Source of the DNA: Betaproteobacteria bacterium
Lineage (GTDB): Bacteria; Pseudomonadota; Gammaproteobacteria; Burkholderiales; SG8-39
Length of the DNA: 64,000 bases
Direction of reading: 5' to 3'
NCBI GenBank assembly: GCA_947482825.1
Contig: CANKMT010000006.1
Coordinates: 20,656 to 84,655, forward strand
Notes under the pieces: generated by a model
The model's input: the letters and a program-made list of their open reading frames with translations, nothing else
What the model was told of the DNA's origin: nothing
Database searches by the model: none
Shown: in pieces, positions 17,681-25,619 of the stretch
How positions within the stretch are numbered: position 1 is the stretch's first letter
Layout of the letters: each line of letters starts with the position of its first letter
Made by a program: the position numbers and the translations under genes

Positions 17681-18682
17681 ATGAAGACACCAGGCTATTT
17701 CAACCATCGCCGGCGCGTCCTGATGCAAGCCGGCGGCGCCCTGGCGCTCGCGGGCCTCGGCCTGGCAGCCCGCGCCCAACAGGGCCTGCCCACCGGCACC
17801 ATTCGCATCCTGGTCGGTTTTCCTCCGGGCGGCGGCTCCGACATCATGGCCCGCTATGTCGCCGACAAACTGCGCGAGCGCACCGGTGCCAATGTCATCG
17901 TCGAGAACCGGCCGGGGGCAAGCGGTGCGATCGCCATCGATGCGCTCAGGAAAGCGCAGCCCGATGGCACGGTGCTGATGTACGGCACCAGCGCGACCAC
18001 GGTGGCGCTGACGGTCACGCGCAAATCGCCGGGTTTCGATCTCGAAAAAGACCTCACCCCGATCGCCTTGACCGGGGCGACTGCCACCGCATTCGTGGTG
18101 TCATCGACGCTCGGCGTGCGAACCCTGGGCGAGTACGTGGCCTGGCTCAAAAAGAATCCGCTCAAAAACGCCTTCGGCACGACCGCGCCCGGAAGCAACA
18201 CCCATTTCTTCGGTGTGCTGCTTGGGCAGGCGATCGGTATCCCCCTCGAAGCGGCGGCCTACAAAGGGGCCGCGCCTTTGCTGGCCGATCTGTATGGCGG
18301 CCATGTCCCGTCCGGCTGCGGCGGCGTCACCGATTTCCTGACACACCATCAGACTGACAAAGTTCGGATCGTCGCGGTCAGTTCGCCCAAGCGGCTTTCG
18401 TTCGCGCCCGACCTGCCCATCGTCAGCGAACTCGGTTATCCGAGCCTGAATTACGAAGGTTTCTACGGCTTTTATGGGCCGCCGAAGATGAATCCGGCAA
18501 TCATCGATGCCTGGAATCGCGAACTGAACGTGGCAACCGAATCGCCCGATCTGCGTGCCAAGCTACTCAATACCGGTCTCGATGTGCAGACTGCCACGCC
18601 CGCAGAATTTTCCAGCCGCCAGGCCAGGCTCGTGGTGTCGTTTACTGAGATGATGCGCAAAGCGGGCTATTCGCCGGAATGA
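17681..18682 (+). CDS. Bug/TctC-family substrate-binding protein
   Basis: GTIRILVGFPPGGGSDIMARYVADKLRERTGANVIVENRPGASGAIA. Confidence 0.9.
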   Translation: MKTPGYFNHRRRVLMQAGGALALAGLGLAARAQQGLPTGTIRILVGFPPGGGSDIMARYVADKLRERTGANVIVENRPGASGAIAIDALRKAQPDGTVLMYGTSATTVALTVTRKSPGFDLEKDLTPIALTGATATAFVVSSTLGVRTLGEYVAWLKKNPLKNAFGTTAPGSNTHFFGVLLGQAIGIPLEAAAYKGAAPLLADLYGGHVPSGCGGVTDFLTHHQTDKVRIVAVSSPKRLSFAPDLPIVSELGYPSLNYEGFYGFYGPPKMNPAIIDAWNRELNVATESPDLRAKLLNTGLDVQTATPAEFSSRQARLVVSFTEMMRKAGYSPE

Positions 18683-18705
18683 GCGAGCGCCTGGTAGGTA
18701 CTTAA

Positions 18706-19683
18706 ATGTCCGGGAACACACATATGCACATCCGAATCCTGTGCCTAGCAGCGGCCATGATCGTCGCAAGCCCCGCATTCGCGCAAAGCTGGCCTTCGCG
18801 CCCGGTCCGGGTCGTGGCGGCCTATCCGGCGGGCGGCAGCATCGACATCGTCGCGCGGCTGGTCAGCCAGCGGCTCGCCGAGTCGCTCGGGCAGCCGTTC
18901 ATCGTCGAAAACAAGGCGGGCGCCGCAGGCAACATCGGCACCGACTTCGTCGCCAAAGCGGGGCCGGACGGCTACACGCTCCTCATGGGAAGCGCGGCGG
19001 CAATCTCCTCGGCGCCGAACGTCTACGCGAAGCTTCCCTACGATCCGCAGAAGGACCTGCTGCCGATCGTGCTGGTCGCCAACCAGCCCAACGCGCTCAT
19101 CGTGCGGCCGGGCCTCGCGGCGAACAACGTGAAGGAATTCATCGCGCTCGCTCGCGCCAACCCAGGCAAGCTCAACTACGGCTCATCCGGCGTCGGCGCG
19201 TCGCAGCACATGACGGCCGAACTCTTCGCCATGATGACCGGGGTGCAGATCACGCACGTCCCCTACAAAGGCGGCGCGCCCGCGATGACCGACCTGATGA
19301 GCGGGCAGATCGATTTCATGTTCGATCCGGTGCCCACCTCGATCCAGGTCGTGCGCTCCGGCAAGGTGCGCGCCCTGGCGGTGACCTCTCTGCGACGCTC
19401 GGAGGTCATGCCGGATCTGCCGTCGATGGCCGAGGCGGGGCTTGAAGGTTTCGAATTGCGCGGCTGGATCGGCCTACTCGCGCCGGCGAACACACCGCGC
19501 GAACTGGTCCTGCGCCTGAATGGCGAAGTCCTCAAGATGCTCGCCGGAGACCTGCGCGGCAAGCTGCTCGAACTAGGCCTCGACGTGGCGGGCGGAACGC
19601 CCGAGCAGTTTGCCGCCTTCATCCGCGAGGACATCGCAAAGTACGGCCGGATCGTCAAGGCCTCCGGCATGCCGCAACAATGA
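18706..19683 (+). CDS. Bug/TctC-family substrate-binding protein
   Basis: WPSRPVRVVAAYPAGGSIDIVARLVSQRLAESLGQPFIVENKAGAAGNIGTDFVAKAGPDGYTLLMG. Confidence 0.9.
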   Translation: MSGNTHMHIRILCLAAAMIVASPAFAQSWPSRPVRVVAAYPAGGSIDIVARLVSQRLAESLGQPFIVENKAGAAGNIGTDFVAKAGPDGYTLLMGSAAAISSAPNVYAKLPYDPQKDLLPIVLVANQPNALIVRPGLAANNVKEFIALARANPGKLNYGSSGVGASQHMTAELFAMMTGVQITHVPYKGGAPAMTDLMSGQIDFMFDPVPTSIQVVRSGKVRALAVTSLRRSEVMPDLPSMAEAGLEGFELRGWIGLLAPANTPRELVLRLNGEVLKMLAGDLRGKLLELGLDVAGGTPEQFAAFIREDIAKYGRIVKASGMPQQ

Positions 19684-19702
19684 CTTTCCAGGAGACACGT
19701 TC

Positions 19703-20404
19703 ATGACTTTTGCCATCGCCGGCCGCTGCGAGCGCACCGGCCGCCTCGGCGTCGCCATCGCCACCAATCCCATCGGCGTCGGCGCGCGCTGCCCGTTCAT
19801 CGCCCCCAATGTCGGCATCGTCGTCACGATGGCGCGCACCGACCCGCGGCTCGGGCCCTTCGGCCTCAACCTGCTGCGCCAGGGGTATGCCGCGAACGCG
19901 GTGCTGGCGCAGATCGCCGCGAGCGACCCAGGCATCGAGCACCGGCAACTCTGCGTGATCGACCGCGACGGCGCGAGCGCCGCGCGCACCGGAGCCCAAA
20001 ACAGCGACTGGTCCGGCGCGCTCACCCGCCGCAACCTCGTTTCAATGGGCAACAAGCTCACCAGTCCGCGAACGGCCGATGCGATGGCCGATTCGTGGGA
20101 GAAAACGGACAAGCTGGACCTCGATGAACGCCTGCTGCTCGCACTCGAGGCCGGCCGCGACGCGGGCGGCCAGGTGGGCGGCCAGCATTCCTGCGGGCTG
20201 CTGGTCTACGACCGCGACGTACACGCCTACGTGGACCTGCGCGTCGACCTGCACGACGAGCCGATCGGCGAGTTGCGCCGCATCTACGACCTGGCCCAGC
20301 CGCTGCTTGCCTACTACTATGGCCGGGCCGGCAACCCTGACGCCTTCGGCACCGAGGCGGAGTGGATGGCGAAGCAGGGCAAGCAGTACAACCTGTCGAC
20401 CTGA
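19703..20404 (+). CDS. DUF1028 family protein (Ntn-hydrolase-like)
   Basis: TFAIAGRCERTGRLGVAIATNPIGVGARCPFIAPNVGIVVTMARTDPRLGPFGLNLLRQGYAANAVLAQI. Confidence 0.88.
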   Translation: MTFAIAGRCERTGRLGVAIATNPIGVGARCPFIAPNVGIVVTMARTDPRLGPFGLNLLRQGYAANAVLAQIAASDPGIEHRQLCVIDRDGASAARTGAQNSDWSGALTRRNLVSMGNKLTSPRTADAMADSWEKTDKLDLDERLLLALEAGRDAGGQVGGQHSCGLLVYDRDVHAYVDLRVDLHDEPIGELRRIYDLAQPLLAYYYGRAGNPDAFGTEAEWMAKQGKQYNLST

Positions 20405-20412
20405 GGCCCGCC

Positions 20413-21384
20413 ATGTCGCGACTGCTACGCCTGCTCGCCGCCCTCGCCGTCGCTGCTTTAGCTGCGGGGCAGGTGGCAGCACAAGGTTTCCCGTCGAAAC
20501 GCATCCATGTGATCGTGCCTTATCCGCCCGGTGGTGCGACGGATTTCGCCGGAAGGGTGCTCGGACAGTACCTCCCGGCGGCACTGGGTCAGACGGTCGT
20601 CGTGGAGAATCGCGTCGGCGGTGCGGGCGTGAACGGCGCGTTGCACGTTTCCAAGGCGGACCCGGATGGCCATACGCTGCTGGTTGCGCCGGTCGGGCTG
20701 ATGGTGATCGGCCCCTACCTCATGACCGGCCTGCCGTACGACGTGCAGCGCGACTTCATCCCGGTAACGAACCTGGTCTCGGGGCCGGCGGTCCTCGTGG
20801 TCCATCCCTCCGTGCCGGCGCGCAACGTCAGGGAACTCGTGGCGCTGGCCAAGGCGCAGCCCGGGAAGCTCACCTTCGGCTCCACCGGGCCGGGGCAGAC
20901 CTCGCACCTCAACGGCGAGTACCTGAAGCTGCTTGCCGGAATCGACATGCTGCACGTCCCGTACAAAGGCTCCGGCCCGCTGCTGCCCGACCTGCTGAGC
21001 GGGCAGATCTCGATGAACTTCAGCACCGCGACCGATGGCCTGGGCATGGTGAAGGCGGGGCGGCTCAGGCCGATTGCGGTGACCAGCCCGCGCCGGATGG
21101 CCGAGCTGCCCGACGTCCCGACCATGGACGAGTCCGGATTCCCCGGCTACGACGTGAGCAACTGGAACGGTCTATGGGTCCCCGCGCGCACGCCGAAGGC
21201 CGTGGTGGACCGGCTGCAGCGCGAAATTGCCAAACTGTTCCAGACGCCCGAACTGCAGGCGCGCATTGCGTCCCTGGGGAATGTGACGGTCGGCGACTCG
21301 CCCGAGGAATTCGCCGCCTACCTGAAGCTGGAAGCGGCCAAGTGGTCGAAGGTCATCAAGGAAGCTTCGGTCAAGCTTGAGTGA
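20413..21384 (+). CDS. Bug/TctC-family substrate-binding protein
   Basis: FPSKRIHVIVPYPPGGATDFAGRVLGQYLPAALGQTVVVENRVGGAGVNGALHVSKADPDGHTLLV. Confidence 0.9.
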   Translation: MSRLLRLLAALAVAALAAGQVAAQGFPSKRIHVIVPYPPGGATDFAGRVLGQYLPAALGQTVVVENRVGGAGVNGALHVSKADPDGHTLLVAPVGLMVIGPYLMTGLPYDVQRDFIPVTNLVSGPAVLVVHPSVPARNVRELVALAKAQPGKLTFGSTGPGQTSHLNGEYLKLLAGIDMLHVPYKGSGPLLPDLLSGQISMNFSTATDGLGMVKAGRLRPIAVTSPRRMAELPDVPTMDESGFPGYDVSNWNGLWVPARTPKAVVDRLQREIAKLFQTPELQARIASLGNVTVGDSPEEFAAYLKLEAAKWSKVIKEASVKLE

Positions 21385-21393
21385 CTTCAGCGC

Positions 21394-21433
21394 CGACGGC
21401 AGTACTTTTGCTGGAAACCTGATTTCGGTCGCC
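21394..21433 (+). repeat. Partial, degenerate copy E of the 68-bp repeat
   Basis: CGACGGCAGTACTTTTGCTGGAAACC matches the 5' half of copies A/B (about 24 of 40 positions over the segment). Confidence 0.5.
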
Positions 21434-21436
21434 TCA

Positions 21437-23116
21437 ATGCCCGCCTACGCTTTGCTTCGCGAAAAGAACGTACGTTTTTCCGCAAGTGACGGAACCGTAC
21501 TCAGTGCCAACGTCTACAGGCCCGAAGCCGACGGTCGCTTTCCGGTGATCCTGGCGCACGGGATTTATGGCAAGGACGCGCACTTCGCGGACGCGTACAA
21601 GCTCCAATGGGACAAGCTGCAAGAACTTCATCCGACGCTCTTCAAGGAGGGCACGAGCGGGCGCTACGCGAGATGGGAGACCGCCGATCCGGAAAAGTGG
21701 GTACCGGAGGGCTACGTCGTCATCCAGGTGGACGCACGGGGCACCGGTCAATCGCCGGGCTACCTCGACCCGTTTTCGCCAAGGGAAATCCAGGACTATT
21801 ACGACGCGATCGAATGGGCGGCGTCACAGCCGTGGTCCAGCGGCAAGGTCGGCCTGCTCGGCATTTCGTACTACGCGATCAGCCAGTGGCTGGTCGCCGC
21901 CATGAGGCCGCCGCACCTTGCAGCCATCGTTCCGTGGGAGGGCGGCTCGGACCACTATCGCGACTGGAGTCACCACGGCGGCATTCACAGCAATACCTTC
22001 TGCGAGGGCTGGTGGCCACGCCAGGTCTTGCCGAACCAGCACGGCAACGGCGCCACTGCGCATCGCGACCGCGAGACGGGGGAGCGCACCACAGGCGAAC
22101 CGCTCGACCCCATGCAGCTGGAGGGCAATCGCGCTGCGTACGTGGACGAGATCGGCCGCCACCCGCTGGATGACGCCTGGCACACGCAACGCTCACCGCG
22201 TCTCGAGCGCATCGAAGTCCCTGTGCTGTCTGCCGGAAACTGGGGCGGCGCCGGATTGCACCTGCGCGGGAACATCGAGGGATGGATGCGATGCGGTTCG
22301 ACGCGCAAGTGGCTCTCCATCCACGACGGCACCCACTTCGAAAGCTTCTACCTTCCCGAATACGTGGCGATGCAAAAGCGCTTTTTCGAACGTTACCTGA
22401 AGAAAGTGGACAACGGATGGGAAAGCGAGCCGCCCGTGCAATTGAGCATTCGCCGCCCGGGGGCTGTGAGCGTGCGGCGCGCCGAGACCGCGTTTCCGCT
22501 TCCTCGCACCCGGTCCGTCTCTTTCCACCTGGATGCAGAAAAGGGCGCTTTGTCTGAAAGGATGCCGTCGGCGTCCGCCGAGGGGCACTTCGAAGCCGCA
22601 ACCGGGCAGCTGGACTTCAGCACTCCGCCATTCGAACAGGATTGCGAGTTCACCGGCTTCGTGTCCCTGCGACTGTGGATTTCTTCTTCGACCAGGGACG
22701 CGGACATCTTCGCAACCCTCCGCGCTTTGGATCCGGCAGGTCGGGAAGTCATCTTCGTTGGGGCGAGCGAGCCGGTGCCCGTCGCACGCGGCTGGCTGCG
22801 GGCCTCGCACCGCAAGCTCGATGAGACCCGCAGCACGCCGTTCAGGTCTTTTCACGCGCACAACGAAGTTCAAAAGCTCGCCCCGGGCGAAGCGTATTGC
22901 CTCGACATCGAGCTATGGCCGACATGCGTCGTCTTGCCCGCCTCGTACCGGTTGGTCCTGTCCATCACGGGCCGGGACCTGCAGGTCGAAGGCGTTCCGG
23001 GCAGGATCCTGCACACGAAGAGCACGGGGCTCGAGGAGTACAGCGGCCGTACATCGGTGCGTACCGGCGGCAAGTTCGATTCCCGGCTTGTGCTGCCGCT
23101 GGTGCCGGGCAGGTGA
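21437..23116 (+). CDS. CocE/NonD family hydrolase (X-Pro dipeptidyl-peptidase-like)
   Basis: GYVVIQVDARGTGQSPGYLDPFSPREIQDYYDAIEWAASQPWSSGKVGLLGISYYAISQWLVAAMRPPHLAAIVPWEG. Confidence 0.9.
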   Translation: MPAYALLREKNVRFSASDGTVLSANVYRPEADGRFPVILAHGIYGKDAHFADAYKLQWDKLQELHPTLFKEGTSGRYARWETADPEKWVPEGYVVIQVDARGTGQSPGYLDPFSPREIQDYYDAIEWAASQPWSSGKVGLLGISYYAISQWLVAAMRPPHLAAIVPWEGGSDHYRDWSHHGGIHSNTFCEGWWPRQVLPNQHGNGATAHRDRETGERTTGEPLDPMQLEGNRAAYVDEIGRHPLDDAWHTQRSPRLERIEVPVLSAGNWGGAGLHLRGNIEGWMRCGSTRKWLSIHDGTHFESFYLPEYVAMQKRFFERYLKKVDNGWESEPPVQLSIRRPGAVSVRRAETAFPLPRTRSVSFHLDAEKGALSERMPSASAEGHFEAATGQLDFSTPPFEQDCEFTGFVSLRLWISSSTRDADIFATLRALDPAGREVIFVGASEPVPVARGWLRASHRKLDETRSTPFRSFHAHNEVQKLAPGEAYCLDIELWPTCVVLPASYRLVLSITGRDLQVEGVPGRILHTKSTGLEEYSGRTSVRTGGKFDSRLVLPLVPGR

Positions 23117-23186
23117 CGCCGGTTGTCGATGCAGCGATACGCGATGTCATGCGCAGCGGTGAAATCAGCGGCTGAAGCAGATGGGG

Positions 23187-23254
23187 CAATGGCAGCAATT
23201 TGTCTGGAAAGCAAATACTGGCGCGAGCTTTAGGTAAAAAATGGCAGTATTCTA
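23187..23254 (+). repeat. 68-bp interspersed repeat, copy C
   Basis: Ungapped alignment to copies A, B and D. Confidence 0.85.
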
Positions 23255-23443
23255 ATTTCTCAAACCGATTATCGGCGATGCCACTTGCCGTCCCCCGGAC
23301 TGACCAGCGCGTTAAGGATTCGAGGAAAGAGCTGGCGGACATCTCTAGTTTTAAGTGGTACGGCCTGTGGGGGGCAGGTCACTATATGAAGCCGATTTCT
23401 AATCAGCAGCTTTCGATTAAATTTGACCAGGAACATTAACGCG

Positions 23444-23932
23444 ATGGACGACGCCGCTGAGACGGACACCCCCTCGGTAAAGGAGGCGCGACTGTGGCGC
23501 GACAAAGGCTGGACCGCCCGGGTCATCAAGAATGAAGACGATGAGGGCTGGGCTGTCGAGATGATCCTGGACGGAGAAGTAGAGCCGGTGCTGGTTGGAC
23601 CGTGGACAATGGGTCGGGACAAGAGAAACCCGAAGCCGTTTGACGCGGCCACATTCAACACGCTGGTCAAGACGGCTTCGGAATTCCGGCTGCGCCAGGT
23701 GCAACACCTGCATGCAGCGCATCATCAGCGCATTACAGTAAATGCGGAATCCGGGCAGCTGACCGTATCGCTGGAAATCGTTGCGGACGAAGACGACCCC
23801 CATGCGCTATTGCGCGCCCACGACCCCAACGATTCCGTGCTGGCTCAAGTGCGCGTGGGTTCGGGTTTCAAGTTGAGCAGGGCCAGTGCAAGCGCTTGGA
23901 TTGCCGATGGCTTTCGCAAACCGGGCCCATGA
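23444..23932 (+). CDS. Conserved hypothetical protein
   Basis: ORF MDDAAETDTPSVKEARLWRDKGWTARVIKNEDDEGWAVEMILDGE...; ATGA overlap with the downstream gene. Confidence 0.65.
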   Translation: MDDAAETDTPSVKEARLWRDKGWTARVIKNEDDEGWAVEMILDGEVEPVLVGPWTMGRDKRNPKPFDAATFNTLVKTASEFRLRQVQHLHAAHHQRITVNAESGQLTVSLEIVADEDDPHALLRAHDPNDSVLAQVRVGSGFKLSRASASAWIADGFRKPGP

Positions 23933-24150
23933 GGGCAGTGCACCCTAAGAAGTTGCTGCTGACCAAATGGACGGCGGTGGAGCCGGTATCCAAGCAGAAG
24001 CACTTTCTGGTCACTAATGTAATGCTCACCGAGATCCCCGACGGCAAGATTGAATGGATCGAGATCGAGGCGGTCTACTCCCGGAAGACCAAGCGGATAC
24101 AGTGGCAGGAACTGCGTGACGAATCGGTCTGGTGCCAAGGCTGGGTTTGA
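23929..24150 (+). CDS. TIGR02450-like Trp-rich small protein
   Basis: HPKKLLLTKWTAVEPVSKQKHFLVTNV...WIEIEAVYSRKTKRIQWQELRDESVWCQGW. Confidence 0.75.
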   Translation: MRAVHPKKLLLTKWTAVEPVSKQKHFLVTNVMLTEIPDGKIEWIEIEAVYSRKTKRIQWQELRDESVWCQGWV

Positions 24151-24174
24151 GTTGCCCGATTCCGGCCCCGGAAT

Positions 24175-24205
24175 GCAAAAAGCCCAACCGCAATGGCTGG
24201 GCTAA
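24175..24205 (-). terminator. Rho-independent terminator (minus strand) downstream of the tRNA-like remnant
   Basis: Minus strand AGCCCA...TGGGCT stem followed by TTTTT. Confidence 0.65.
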
Positions 24206-24229
24206 GTGCAAGAAACGCTACAAAATTTC

Positions 24230-24312
24230 AGTAGCTCCTCGACCTGGGATCGAACCAGGGACCTGCGGATTGACAGTTGAGCGGCCCTCCGCTGAAAGAG
24301 CCCCTCTGAGGT
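24230..24312 (-). pseudogene. tRNA-like remnant with intact T-arm and 3' anticodon-stem half, disrupted 5' half
   Basis: Minus strand CTGTCAATCCGCAGGTCCCTGGTTCGATCCCAGGTCGAGGAGC; about 11 nt appear inserted in the anticodon arm and the acceptor stem pairs poorly. Confidence 0.5.
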
Positions 24313-24320
24313 TGGACCAT

Positions 24321-24350
24321 TTGACTTGCTATATATGCAAGTTATATATT
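24321..24350 (+). promoter_or_regulatory. Promoter TTGACT-N18-TATATT with embedded palindrome ACTTGC-tatatat-GCAAGT
   Basis: Upstream of the 24388 ORF, in a local AT-rich patch. Confidence 0.6.
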
Positions 24351-24387
24351 CTAACTATATTTTTGATTGTATGAATGGAGGCCTTTT

Positions 24388-24669
24388 ATGCCCGCATCAG
24401 TGAGCAATCGAGACAAGCTTCTTTTCCAATTCAAGAAAGACACTATGACCACGGTAAGTCGCGAGACGCTTTGTGAATTGGCAAGAACTTTGGGCTTTAA
24501 TGAAACTCAGACGCTTCACTTCGCGGTTGCTCGGCTACGCGACGTCGTCCGCCGCGGAGAGAACCAGGGATCAGGGGATGGTGAAGAACCTTACCCACCG
24601 CTAACGATTGATCAACTCGTAGATATCCGCGCTTACGCGCCGAAACCGCAAGGCAAGTTAGTCCGCTGA
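24388..24669 (+). CDS. Small regulator, possible RHH-type antitoxin
   Basis: TVSRETLCELARTLGFNETQTLHFAVARLRDVV; RBS GGAGG at 24377; operator-bearing promoter. Confidence 0.5.
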   Translation: MPASVSNRDKLLFQFKKDTMTTVSRETLCELARTLGFNETQTLHFAVARLRDVVRRGENQGSGDGEEPYPPLTIDQLVDIRAYAPKPQGKLVR

Positions 24670-24829
24670 CGTCTTTTCGCCGGGCACACGACAGGTATCG
24701 CGCACGATGGTGTCCAGCTCCTCGATCAGGGTGCGAAAGCTGTGCACGGGGCTGCCATCTGAAAGGGTGTGAGAGAGCGCTTTTTGCTGCGCTGAGGTTG
24801 GGCGCACCGCTGGGTGTACATGTCTACAT
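24658..24829 (-). pseudogene. C-terminal fragment of an IS1634-type transposase
   Basis: VRPTSAQQKALSHTLSDGSPVHSFRTLIEELDTIVRDTCRVPGEKTSAD* on minus strand. Confidence 0.5.
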
Positions 24830-24898
24830 ATCAACCGTCGCCAAACCGCGGATGCTCCTGATTACAGAAACAAATAGGCTCAAACGTGATTGCTCTAA

Positions 24899-25258
24899 CG
24901 GAGGAACTTCAGACGAAAAGATCGTGACCAATGGGACAGACCCGATGGGGCGACCGACGAGCAGGTCTTGCTTATGACCACGTGCATGGAAACCTGGATC
25001 GTGTCGGATCGGTCGGCGCTGCAGGAGCACTATGGCCATAAGCTCCAGGAAAACGCGCTGCCCCCATTGAACAACTTGGAGGAGCGCAATCGATACGATG
25101 TGCATGACAGCTTGACCCATGCGTCCCGCAATTGCTCGAACGCATACGCCAAGGGCAAACGATCCTTCGAGATTGTGGGAAAGCTCGACCCCGCCGTATT
25201 GAGGCAGCATCTGCCCACCTTTGTCCGCGTTGATCGCGTTCTGAACGCGAACCTTTAA
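24899..25258 (+). pseudogene. DUF4276-family protein remnant, N-terminus lost
   Basis: DRPDGATDEQVLLMTTCMETWIVSDRSALQEHYGHKLQENALPPLNNLEE...YAKGKRSFEIVGKLDPAVLRQHLP; in-frame stop at 24896-24898. Confidence 0.6.
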
Positions 25259-25271
25259 CGTAGTGCCGGGC

Positions 25272-25550
25272 ATGACCACCGACACCAGCGAAAAGGGCCT
25301 CGAAACGCTGATCATGCGCCACATGACCGGCACGGACGGCCTCGCCGTTCCGCCGGACGTGCTGGAAAGGGCGCCCGCCCCCTACGGCGGTACGGGCTAT
25401 TTCGCAGGCAGCGCGAAGCAATACGACCGGGCTCACGCGCTCGACGTTCCGCAGCTCTCCGCATTTCTGCGAGCCACGCAGCCTGAGGCGTTCAAGAAGC
25501 TGGCGATGGCCCATGCCAACGACCCCAGGGACATCGACAGTTTGCCCTGA
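25272..25550 (+). pseudogene. N-terminal fragment of type I restriction endonuclease HsdR
   Basis: TDTSEKGLETLIMRHMTGTDG...PYGGTGYFAGSAKQYDRAHALDVPQLSAFLRATQPEAFKKLAM, then premature stop. Confidence 0.65.
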
Positions 25551-25619
25551 CGACGGAGTGAGACCTGTAGAATCCCCCGCAGGCCCCAGCATAGGCGGCC
25601 GCTCCAGGAGACAGAAAAA

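Noticed and set aside
24155-24176. ATTCCGGCCCCGGAAT palindrome as a + strand terminator for the Trp-rich gene
   Set aside because: No T tract follows on the + strand; the clearer terminator is the minus-strand hairpin at 24175-24205.
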